48,960 bases of DNA from CAG-533 sp022779465. GTDB taxonomy: Bacteria > Bacillota_I > Bacilli_A > RF39 > UBA660. The translations under genes were made by a program, and so were the position numbers. Of the stretch, positions 7,741 to 15,383 are shown one piece after another. Below the pieces are notes generated by a model, which saw only the letters and a list, made by a program, of their open reading frames with translations, searched no databases and was not told the DNA's origin. The DNA lies in assembly GCA_022779465.1 (NCBI GenBank), contig JALFTB010000030.1, forward strand, positions 1-48,960. Reading direction: 5' to 3'. How positions within the stretch are numbered: the stretch's first letter is position 1; each line of letters opens with the position of its first letter.

Positions 7741-8418
7741 TTTGATAAATTCTCTTAATATTTTAGTGATAGCTCTTTTTTCAATACGAGATACATAACT
7801 TCTAGATATTTTCAATTGTTTAGATATTTCTTTTTGAGTTTGTTCCTTTTGATTATATAGTCCATATCTTTTAATAATTATTTCTTTTTCTTTAGGAGTT
7901 AAGATGTTGATAAATTTGTGTAAGAGTTCTATATTGGTTTGGGTATTTAGTTCTTCAACGATGTCTTTATTTTCAGCTTTTAGAACGTCAATAAGACTTA
8001 TTTCATTACCGTCTTTATCAAATCCAATAGGTTCATTTAAACTGACGTTATTAAGGTGTTTTTTATTGCTTCTAAAGTACATTAATATTTCATTTTCAAT
8101 ACATCTAGCAGCATAAGTTGTTAGTCTAGTTTTTTTAGATGGTTTATAAGAATCAATACCTTTAACTAAACCAATAGTACCAATACTTATTAAATCATCA
8201 GTGTCAGAATATTTCTTTTCATACTTTTTAACGATGTGGGCAACTAATCTTAAGTTATGTTCGATTAATTTATTACGAGCATCTTTATCACCAAGGAGAT
8301 GTCTTTCTATTGCTTTTTCTTCTTCATCTTTAGGTAAGGCATTAGGAAATACATTTACTGAGTATGAACCAGTAAAGTAAACTAAACCTTTTAAAAAAGA
8401 CATTAAATAAAATAACAT
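7726..8418 (-). CDS. sigma-70 family factor, SigK/SigE-like
   Basis: A 230-residue sigma factor. Region 2 is very like sporulation factor SigK: ARNKLIEHNLRLVAHIVKKY, then DDLISIGTIGLVKGIDSY and TYAARCIENEILMYFR. Region 4 ends in a helix-turn-helix (KEISKQLKISRSYVSRIEKR). The first 20 or so residues are hydrophobic (MLFYLMSFLKGLVYF), resembling the SigK pro-sequence that a site-2 protease removes in Bacillus. The start at 8418 is supported by GGTGA at 8423-8427; ATG 8403 is an alternative. It stands alone on the minus strand, and no sporulation genes surround it. It may control a non-sporulation regulon, or be a relic of a spore-forming ancestor. Confidence 0.85.
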   Translation of the reverse strand: MLFYLMSFLKGLVYFTGSYSVNVFPNALPKDEEEKAIERHLLGDKDARNKLIEHNLRLVAHIVKKYEKKYSDTDDLISIGTIGLVKGIDSYKPSKKTRLTTYAARCIENEILMYFRSNKKHLNNVSLNEPIGFDKDGNEISLIDVLKAENKDIVEELNTQTNIELLHKFINILTPKEKEIIIKRYGLYNQKEQTQKEISKQLKISRSYVSRIEKRAITKILREFIKNKNT

Positions 8419-8422
8419 TTAA

Positions 8423-8438
8423 TCACCAATAAATTATA
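8423..8438 (-). promoter_or_regulatory. sigma factor gene -10 and Shine-Dalgarno
   Basis: On the minus strand TATAAT (8438-8433) is followed after five bases by GGTGA (8427-8423) and ATG at 8418. The predicted leader is about eight bases. Confidence 0.6.
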
Positions 8439-8495
8439 TGTGAGGTAGTTAAGATTTAGATTTATTTTAGAGTTTTTTTAATTTAATTTATTTGG

Positions 8496-8513
8496 TATAA
8501 TTTTGGTAGGTGA
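8496..8513 (+). promoter_or_regulatory. yqeG extended -10 and Shine-Dalgarno
   Basis: TTTGGTATAAT with an extended TGG element, -10 at 8496-8501, then AGGTGA at 8508-8513. The gap is six bases. Confidence 0.65.
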
Positions 8514-8518
8514 TAATG

Positions 8519-9043
8519 ATGCTTAATATGTTTGTACCAGATATGTATTTAAAGAGTATTTATGATATAGATTATAAGAAATTAAAGAAGAATGGGATTA
8601 AGTGTATTATTTTTGATTTAGATAATACCATAGCGGCTTTAAATGTTAAGAAACCTACTAAGAAATTAAAAGATTTGATTGAAGATATTAAAGATTTAAA
8701 GTTAAAGGTTTTAATTGTTAGTAATAGTCCTAAAAAGAGGGTTGAACCTTTTAAAGATATTTTAAGTGTTGATTCTTCTTATTTGTCATGGAAGCCTTTA
8801 AAGAGAAAATATAATAAGATTTTAAAGATATATAGATTAAAACCTAGTGAGATAGCTTGTGTAGGGGATCAATTACTTACGGATATTTGGGGAGCTAATA
8901 GGATGGATTTTTTAAGTATTTTAGTTAATCCAATTGGGAAGACTGATTTTGTTTTAACGAAGTTTAATAGATTAGTTGAACCTTTTATATATAAACAATT
9001 ATCTAAGAAAGAGTTACTTAGAAGGGGGAAATATTATGAGTAA
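8519..9043 (+). CDS. yqeG: HAD-superfamily phosphatase YqeG
   Basis: HAD subfamily IIIA phosphatase of 174 residues. The nucleophile motif is IIFDLDNT (D33, D35), motif II is VSNSPKK and motif III is CVGDQLLTDIWGANR. Its substrate is not established in Bacillota, where it usually sits beside yqeH, as here. The frame opens at GTG 8510, but that codon is within the SD; the ATG at 8519 has correct spacing. It overlaps yqeH by eight bases. Confidence 0.9.
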   Translation: MLNMFVPDMYLKSIYDIDYKKLKKNGIKCIIFDLDNTIAALNVKKPTKKLKDLIEDIKDLKLKVLIVSNSPKKRVEPFKDILSVDSSYLSWKPLKRKYNKILKIYRLKPSEIACVGDQLLTDIWGANRMDFLSILVNPIGKTDFVLTKFNRLVEPFIYKQLSKKELLRRGKYYE

Positions 9044-10007
9044 GATATGTTATGGTTGTGGTAGTAAATTACAATATAAAGATCTTGATAAGGAAGGATA
9101 TATTCCTAAGGATAAGTATGATGAAGGGGGATATTGTCAAAGATGTTTTAAATTAATTCATTATGGGATTAATAATGCATCTAATACTCCTAAATCAATA
9201 GAGCAAATAATATCAGCAGTTAATGGTGATGATAAGTTTGTAATCTTTTTATGTGATTTTTTAAGTTTAAGTGATAAAGTGCTTGATATATTTAAGAAGA
9301 TAAATAAGAGAAAGTTACTTTTAATTAGTAAATCAGATATTATTCCAAGTGGGGTTAATCCAGTTAGAGTTAAAGAATTTATTAGTAATTATTATGATAT
9401 AGATGATGATATTAAGTTTATTAGTAGTTATAGAAATAATGGTGTAGAAGCTTTAATTAATTATCTAGAAAAGAATAATATTAGTGAAAGTTATGTTTTG
9501 GGATTATCTAATTCAGGTAAGAGTACGTTAATTAATAAGATTATGGAATTAATGGATTGTGATTTAAAGAGAATTACAACTAGTAGTAAACAAAATACTA
9601 CTTTAGATTTTATTAGAATTAATATTAATGATAAGATTACTTTAATTGATTCACCGGGATTTATTGTTCCTAGTATAAGTATTAGTATTGAAAATAAACT
9701 TAAAGATTATTTAAAACCTAAGGCTTTTCAAATGAAAGAGGGAGAGGTTTTAAAGGTTGATAATATGTTTATTAAGTTTAATAAGAGTACTAATGTAACT
9801 TTATATGTTAATAATGATTTATATGTTAAGAAGTATTATAAAGATATTGAGTTTAATGATGAAGTTAAGTTAGATGATAATAGTGATTTAGTTTTATTAG
9901 GAGTAGGTTTTATTAGTTTTAAGAAGGGCTCTACGATAGGTTTAAATAATATTGCAGTTAAAGATATTGAAATTAGAGATAGTATCTTTGGAGGTTATGA
10001 TGAGTAA
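9036..10007 (+). CDS. yqeH: ribosome biogenesis GTPase YqeH
   Basis: Circularly permuted GTPase needed for 30S assembly. A CX2C...CX2C zinc finger (C5, C8, C34, C37) precedes G4 SKSD (98-101), the P-loop GLSNSGKST (156-164) and G3 DSPG (205-208). Length 323 is slightly below the Bacillus protein. A longer open frame starts at 8976, but ATG 9036 has AGGGGGA just upstream and gives the canonical zinc finger at residue 5. Translationally coupled to yqeG upstream and mutL downstream. Confidence 0.93.
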   Translation: MSKICYGCGSKLQYKDLDKEGYIPKDKYDEGGYCQRCFKLIHYGINNASNTPKSIEQIISAVNGDDKFVIFLCDFLSLSDKVLDIFKKINKRKLLLISKSDIIPSGVNPVRVKEFISNYYDIDDDIKFISSYRNNGVEALINYLEKNNISESYVLGLSNSGKSTLINKIMELMDCDLKRITTSSKQNTTLDFIRININDKITLIDSPGFIVPSISISIENKLKDYLKPKAFQMKEGEVLKVDNMFIKFNKSTNVTLYVNNDLYVKKYYKDIEFNDEVKLDDNSDLVLLGVGFISFKKGSTIGLNNIAVKDIEIRDSIFGGYDE

Positions 10008-11757
10008 GATCAGAATAATGGATGAAGATTTATCAAATAAGATAGCGGCTGGTGAGGTTGTAGAAAGAATTGCCAATGTTGTTAAGGAATTAACTGAAAA
10101 TAGTATTGATGCTAAAAGTAAGGTTATTAAAATTGAATTAGTTGATGCTGGCATTAAAGAGATAACAATTACTGATGATGGTTTTGGGATGGATGAAGAT
10201 GATGCTTTAAATGCTTTTAAAAGACATGCTACTAGTAAGATATATAAGTTAGATGATTTATTTTTTATTAATTCTTTAGGGTTTAGAGGTGAAGCTTTAC
10301 CTAGTATTGCGAGTGTATCTAAGGTTGAACTGACTACTAGTGATGGAGAAAGTGGTACTTATATTAATCTTCTTGGTGGTAAACTTATTAAGAAAGAGAA
10401 AGCTCCTTTAAGAAAGGGTACAATTATTAAAGTTAAAGATTTATTTTATAATACTCCAGCTAGATTTAAGTATTTAAAGAGTGAACAAACTGAACTTTCT
10501 AATACAGCTAGTTTTGTTGAAAGACTTGCCCTTAGTTATCCTGAGATTTCTTTTACTTTAATTAATAATGGTAATGTGGTTATTTCTACTAGCGGTAGTG
10601 GTAATTTACTTAAATGTATTCATGAATTATATGGAATTTTAGTTAGTAAGAATATGGTTGAAGTTAATGCTTCTAATGATGATTATGATTTAAGTGGTTA
10701 TATTTGTAAGCCTAGTGTTTTAAAATCTAATCGTAATTTTATGATTACGATTGTTAATGGTAGGGTTGTTAAGAATGCTGATTTAAATAAAGTTATTAAT
10801 GATGCTTATTATACTTATAAACCGGATATTAAGTTTCCAGTGGTTGTTTTAAAGATTGAGACTGATCCGACTTTAATTGATGTTAATATTCATCCGACTA
10901 AGCAAGATATTAAGTTTAGTAAGATGGATGCTTTAAAGAATCTTGTTTTTAAGACGATTAAGGATGCTTTATATAATTCTTTGTTAATACCTAAGGTTGA
11001 GGTCAAACAGATTGTTAATGAGAATGAAATACCGATTATTAAGGATTATAATTATACTGAAGAAGATAGTCCTTTAATGATTAATGATGATTTTGATGTT
11101 ACTTTAAATAAAGATAATACTACTCAGACTTCTTTTGATTTTAAGGTAGATGAAAAGAATGAAGAAGTTAAAGCTTTAGAACTTTATCCTTGTGGTTTAG
11201 TTATGGGTACTTATATAGTTGCACAAAATGCGGAAGCAATGTATTTAATTGATCAACATGCAGCACAAGAAAGAATTAATTATGAGAAGATATTAAAGTC
11301 TTTAAATGAAGAAAAGTTACATGTTACGGATATGCTTATTCCAATAACTATTGAACTTTCTCCAAGTGATTATTTAGCTTTTAAGGAAAATAAGTATATT
11401 ATGGAGGATATTGGTTTTAAAATAGATGAATTTGGAATTAATACGATTGTGATTAAGTCACATCCAACGTGGTTATTAACTGGTTATGAGGAAGAAAATA
11501 TTAGAAGAATTATTGAATATATTATTACTTTACCTAAGGAATTTGATAAGGTAAGATTTAGAGATCATATATCTAAGACTTGTGCATGTAAGATGAGTGT
11601 TAAGGGTAATACAAGTATTACGATGGAACAAGCTAGTAGTTTACTTAATGATTTAGTTAAGTGTGATAATCCTTATAATTGTCCACATGGTAGACCAACA
11701 ATTATTACGTTTACTAAATATGAATTAGAAAGGTTATTTAAAAGGGTGATGGATTAA
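10000..11757 (+). CDS. mutL: DNA mismatch repair protein MutL
   Basis: A GHKL ATPase and endonuclease of 585 residues that couples mismatch recognition to strand removal. ATPase motifs: ELTENSIDA (E33, N34, D37), DDGFGM (59-64), GFRGEAL (94-100). The C-terminal nuclease motif DQHA(X)2E(X)4E is present (D418, H420, E424, E429), as are ACKMSVK and CPHGRPT, so this is the nicking type found in bacteria without MutH. The SD GGAGG at 9990-9994 best fits ATG 10000 rather than 9997. No mutS was seen beside it; it overlaps yqeH by eight bases. Confidence 0.95.
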   Translation: MSKIRIMDEDLSNKIAAGEVVERIANVVKELTENSIDAKSKVIKIELVDAGIKEITITDDGFGMDEDDALNAFKRHATSKIYKLDDLFFINSLGFRGEALPSIASVSKVELTTSDGESGTYINLLGGKLIKKEKAPLRKGTIIKVKDLFYNTPARFKYLKSEQTELSNTASFVERLALSYPEISFTLINNGNVVISTSGSGNLLKCIHELYGILVSKNMVEVNASNDDYDLSGYICKPSVLKSNRNFMITIVNGRVVKNADLNKVINDAYYTYKPDIKFPVVVLKIETDPTLIDVNIHPTKQDIKFSKMDALKNLVFKTIKDALYNSLLIPKVEVKQIVNENEIPIIKDYNYTEEDSPLMINDDFDVTLNKDNTTQTSFDFKVDEKNEEVKALELYPCGLVMGTYIVAQNAEAMYLIDQHAAQERINYEKILKSLNEEKLHVTDMLIPITIELSPSDYLAFKENKYIMEDIGFKIDEFGINTIVIKSHPTWLLTGYEEENIRRIIEYIITLPKEFDKVRFRDHISKTCACKMSVKGNTSITMEQASSLLNDLVKCDNPYNCPHGRPTIITFTKYELERLFKRVMD

Positions 11758-12095
11758 TGTTACATGATATGCATGTTAATGATGATGTTTTTAATTTAAT
11801 TAAGAAGGGTACTAAAACAGTTGAATTAAGACTTTATGATGTTAAAAGAAGAAGTTTAATGGTTGGAGAAACTATTATTTTAGAAAATCGTAAGACTGGT
11901 GAGAAGATTAATGTTTTAATTAAAGCTTTAAAAAGATTTCCTAGTTTTAATGAGTTATATGATAGTTATCCCGATAAGATAATATTAGGTTATGGTGAAG
12001 GCGTGGAAGCTAAACCAGAAGATATGGAAAAATACTATAGTAAAGAAGATATTATTAAATATGGAGTATTAGCTATAGAAATGGAAACTCTATGA
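11757..12095 (+). CDS. ASCH-domain protein
   Basis: A 112-residue protein with the ASCH fold pattern: an N-terminal helix followed by GTKTVELRLYDVKRRSL, then GETIILENRKTGEKINVLI. ASCH domains resemble PUA-type RNA-binding domains and are proposed to act on RNA or nucleotides; the substrate here is unknown. Its ATG shares one base with the mutL stop (TAATG) and its own stop overlaps miaA (ATGA), so all three genes should be cotranslated. Its position between mutL and miaA is not the usual one. Confidence 0.8.
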   Translation: MLHDMHVNDDVFNLIKKGTKTVELRLYDVKRRSLMVGETIILENRKTGEKINVLIKALKRFPSFNELYDSYPDKIILGYGEGVEAKPEDMEKYYSKEDIIKYGVLAIEMETL

Positions 12096-12946
12096 TTATT
12101 GTTGTAACGGGACCTACAGCAGTAGGTAAAACTAAGATGAGTGTGGCTTTAGCTAAAAAGTATAATGCGGTAGTCGTTAATGCGGATTCAATGCAGGTAT
12201 ATAAAAGACTTGATATTGGAACTGCTAAGGTGACTGAAGAAGAAAAAGAAGGGGTTAAACATTTATTATTTGATATTGTTAATCCTGAAGATATGTATAC
12301 TGTTTATGACTATCAAAAGGATTTAAGAAAAGTCTTAGATGAATATAGTAATCAAAATATTGTAATTGTGGGTGGAACTGGTTTATATATTAAAGCTGGT
12401 TTATATAATTATGAATTTAGTGATGAGACTGACTATAATACTTATGATGATAAGAGTAATCTTGAATTATATAATTTAGTTAAAGAAAAATATCCAAATT
12501 TAGATGTTCATGTTAATAATCGTAAAAGATTAATTAGAGCTTTAAATAAAGGGGAAGAATATTCTAATAAGGGTGATGAATTATTATATAAAGATGTAAA
12601 GTTTATTGGTTTAACTACTGATAGAGATGTTTTATATGATAGAATTAATAAAAGAGTAGATATTATGTTTAATGAAGGACTAGTTCAAGAAGTTAAGTCT
12701 TTATATGATGAAGGTATTAGAAGTAAAGCTATAAATACGGGAATTGGTTATAAAGAGTTATATGATTATTTTGATGGTAAGATTTCTTTAGATGAAGCTA
12801 AGGATCTTATTAAGAAAAGATCAAGACATTATGCAAAGAGACAATATACTTGGTTTAATAATCAAATGGATGTTAAATGGTTTAATGTTAATTTTGAAAA
12901 TTTTGATAATACTATAAAAGAAGTAGAAAATTATTTGGATGTTTAA
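12092..12946 (+). CDS. miaA: tRNA dimethylallyltransferase MiaA
   Basis: Transfers a dimethylallyl group to N6 of A37 in tRNAs reading UNN codons. The P-loop GPTAVGKT is at residues 6-13 and ADSMQVY at 33-39; GGTGLY and NRKRLIRAL follow, and the C-terminus has RSRHYAKRQYTWF. Length 284 is near the short end of the family. It is the last intact gene of the yqeG-yqeH-mutL-ASCH-miaA run; a decayed dehydrogenase follows within two bases. Confidence 0.95.
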   Translation: MIIVVTGPTAVGKTKMSVALAKKYNAVVVNADSMQVYKRLDIGTAKVTEEEKEGVKHLLFDIVNPEDMYTVYDYQKDLRKVLDEYSNQNIVIVGGTGLYIKAGLYNYEFSDETDYNTYDDKSNLELYNLVKEKYPNLDVHVNNRKRLIRALNKGEEYSNKGDELLYKDVKFIGLTTDRDVLYDRINKRVDIMFNEGLVQEVKSLYDEGIRSKAINTGIGYKELYDYFDGKISLDEAKDLIKKRSRHYAKRQYTWFNNQMDVKWFNVNFENFDNTIKEVENYLDV

Positions 12947-12947
12947 G

Positions 12948-13118
12948 ATGAGATTAAAAGATTAAGTAGTAGTTATTACAGGGGCTTATTCTGGTATGTG
13001 AAAGGCAATGGTAGAATCTTTTTAGTTAATAATGCTGGTATTATTCTTAGCAAGTGATGAAAGTGTTTATGTTAATGGTTTAGTTTTACCTGTTGATGGT
13101 GGATGGGATACTATGTAA
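12948..13118 (+). pseudogene. remnant of a short-chain dehydrogenase/reductase
   Basis: Only pieces of an SDR gene of about 750 bases remain. In frame from ATG 12948 one reads MRLKD-stop-VVVITGAYSGM-stop-KAMVESF-stop, which is the SDR N-terminus with the TGxxxGxG nucleotide-binding motif. Near 13020-13050 a shifted frame reads LVNNAGIIL, the NNAG motif. From about 13056 the first frame reads LASDESVYVNGLVLPVDGG and ends WDTM-stop, the classical SDR C-terminus. Two internal deletions and at least three stops make it non-functional. It fills the gap between miaA and the ABC transporter genes. Confidence 0.85.
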
Positions 13119-13130
13119 TTTTACAAATAG

Positions 13131-13159
13131 ACAACAAATTTGTTGTTTATTTTTTTTTA
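13131..13159 (+). terminator. weak intrinsic terminator
   Basis: The palindrome ACAACAAATTTGTTGT (13131-13146) is followed by a T-rich tract to 13159. Its loop is very short and it overlaps the -35 of the next promoter, so confidence is limited. Confidence 0.45.
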
Positions 13160-13183
13160 TTTGATATGATTATAATGAGGTGA
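13143..13183 (+). promoter_or_regulatory. promoter of the ABC transporter pair
   Basis: TTGTTT (13143-13148), 16-base spacer, TATGAT (13165-13170), then GAGGTGA (13177-13183) after six bases and ATG at 13188. A second TATAAT lies at 13171-13176, but it would start transcription inside the SD. Confidence 0.55.
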
Positions 13184-13187
13184 ATAT

Positions 13188-15383
13188 ATGATTAGACTTA
13201 AAAATGTATCTAAGTTTTATTACAATAAAGGCTTAATTACATCAGGATTTAATAAAGTAAGTGCGGAGTTTAATTTAGGTGAATTTGTAGTAATAACTGG
13301 AGAATCCGGAAGTGGTAAATCAACTCTTTTAAATGTTATAAGTGGTCTGGACTCTTATGAAGAAGGAGAAATGTATATTGATGGGAAAGAAACTAGTCAT
13401 TATACAGAAGAAGATTTTGAAAATTATCGTAAGAAATATATAAGTAATATTTTTCAAAATTTTAATTTAGTAAATAGTTATACAGTATATCAAAATATTG
13501 AACTTATTTTACTTATTAATGGAAAAAAGAGAAAAGAAGTTAAGAGTAAGGTTATTGAGCTTATTAAACAAGTAGATTTACTTAAATATAAGAATACAAA
13601 GGTTAGCAAATTATCTGGTGGACAAAAACAAAGGGTAGCAATTGCGAGAGCTTTAGCTAAAAATACTCCAATAATAGTAGCAGATGAACCAACTGGTAAT
13701 TTAGATAAGAAGAGTGCTGAGAGTGTCTTAAGGGTTTTAAGTGAAGTAGCTAAAGATAAGTTAGTAGTAGTAGTTACTCATAATTATGAACAATTTGAAA
13801 AATATGCCAGCAGAAAAATAACTATGTATGATGGAAAGATTGTTGAAGATAAAGTAATTAGAAAAACAGAAGTTAAAGATGCTTTTTATGATAATGATTA
13901 TAAGCCAATGGGAATGTTTACTAAACTTAGATTAGGGGTAAGAAATGCTTTTAATATAGTACCTAAGTTCTTATTGTTACTGGCAGTATTTCTATTCGTA
14001 TTAGCAGCTGTTATTAGTGAAACTTCTTCTTTTAAATCAGCTAAATATCAGGAAGAAGCATCAGGATATAATCAATTTTTTGGAGATATTTCAAAAGAAA
14101 GAATTGTTTTAGTTAAGAAAGATAAAAGTGCTTTTACAGATAAAGATTATGAGTATTTAAATAATTTAAATGATATTGATTATATTGTTAAAAATGATAT
14201 TGAATTAGATAATAATATCTTTTTACAGTCAGATAATCTTTATTTAGATGGATATGCAGCAGATATTACGAGATTTAAAGGTAAGTTAGCTGCTGGAGTA
14301 ATGCCTAAAGAAGATAATGAAGTTATTGTAGTTGGTAATAAAGATAATTATTATTTATCTAAAGCAGAAAAATTACTTAATAAAGAATTAACTTATGAAA
14401 CATATTATTCATTTGGTTTTGTATCTGAAAAAATTAAAATAGTAGGAATAGCTTATATAAATGATAGTTATGACATTAAATTTTATATGAAACCAAGTTT
14501 ATCTAGTAAGTTAGCTAAATATGATATGTTAAAATCTAGTAAATTAGAAATAACTATGAATAATAAAGTAGCTCCTTTTATGATTGAAGTAGTAGATAAC
14601 TTAAATGAAGGAGAAGTTTATGTAACTGAGAATGCTTATACTTATTTTGATTATAATGTTAATCCAGTTCATAAAGATGTTAAGATAAACGTTAATAATA
14701 TGTATTTTAATAAGACTTTAGATTTAAAGATAAATAAATTATTAGATAAGAATAATTTTAAGAAATATACTGGATTTAAAAATTATGATGAATATTATAA
14801 TTATATTTTTATTAGTCAAAAAGATTTTGATAATTTATTACCTAAAGAAAATTATCAATGTAGTGTATTTGTTAAAGATGAATTAACTGTTAATGATACT
14901 AAGAAAATATTAGAAGATAATGGTTATAAAGCCATTGTTGTTAGTGATACTTTATTAAAGTATGATAGTGATTATACATATTTTTTAAATATTATTAATA
15001 TTATAGTAACAATTTTATTATTAGTTATATTATTCTTTATTTCTTATTTAATTATTAAAATTATTTTAAAGAGTCGTCATGTTTATTATTCTACTTTAAG
15101 AATATTAGGTGCTAATAAGGGATTATCTAAGAATTTACTTAGAATAGAGTTATATACGATATTAAATGTAGCTTTTGTATTAATTATGATAGTTATATGT
15201 TTAATTAATAAAGATATTATTGTTAGTAGTGATCTTAAAGATTTATTAAGATTTATGAGTGTTAAAGATTATGTTTTAATTTATTTATTAGTATTTTTAA
15301 TGACTTATTTAATTAGTGTTAGATTTGCCAAATATTTATTTAAACAAAGTGCAATGAAGACTTATAATGAGGAGGCTATATAA
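13188..15383 (+). CDS. ABC transporter, fused ATPase and FtsX-like permease (I)
   Basis: A 731-residue fusion of MacB type. The N-terminal ATPase has the P-loop GESGSGKST (38-46), signature LSGGQKQRVAIARA and Walker B VADEPTGNLD. A first transmembrane segment at about 255-277 is followed by a long extracytoplasmic region (about 280-600) and three more membrane segments, giving the four-helix MacB/FtsX topology. Such proteins often act as mechanotransmitters or peptide and drug exporters; the substrate cannot be told. Its TAA shares one base with the ATG of the next gene, so the two probably form a heterodimer. Confidence 0.85.
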   Translation: MIRLKNVSKFYYNKGLITSGFNKVSAEFNLGEFVVITGESGSGKSTLLNVISGLDSYEEGEMYIDGKETSHYTEEDFENYRKKYISNIFQNFNLVNSYTVYQNIELILLINGKKRKEVKSKVIELIKQVDLLKYKNTKVSKLSGGQKQRVAIARALAKNTPIIVADEPTGNLDKKSAESVLRVLSEVAKDKLVVVVTHNYEQFEKYASRKITMYDGKIVEDKVIRKTEVKDAFYDNDYKPMGMFTKLRLGVRNAFNIVPKFLLLLAVFLFVLAAVISETSSFKSAKYQEEASGYNQFFGDISKERIVLVKKDKSAFTDKDYEYLNNLNDIDYIVKNDIELDNNIFLQSDNLYLDGYAADITRFKGKLAAGVMPKEDNEVIVVGNKDNYYLSKAEKLLNKELTYETYYSFGFVSEKIKIVGIAYINDSYDIKFYMKPSLSSKLAKYDMLKSSKLEITMNNKVAPFMIEVVDNLNEGEVYVTENAYTYFDYNVNPVHKDVKINVNNMYFNKTLDLKINKLLDKNNFKKYTGFKNYDEYYNYIFISQKDFDNLLPKENYQCSVFVKDELTVNDTKKILEDNGYKAIVVSDTLLKYDSDYTYFLNIINIIVTILLLVILFFISYLIIKIILKSRHVYYSTLRILGANKGLSKNLLRIELYTILNVAFVLIMIVICLINKDIIVSSDLKDLLRFMSVKDYVLIYLLVFLMTYLISVRFAKYLFKQSAMKTYNEEAI

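Noticed and set aside
7904..8116. Plus-strand open frame inside the sigma factor gene
   Set aside because: Antisense shadow with no SD; the minus-strand frame has clear sigma regions 2 and 4.
12948..13118. Small intact gene between miaA and the ABC pair
   Set aside because: Three in-frame stops and split SDR motifs show a pseudogene rather than a short functional gene.
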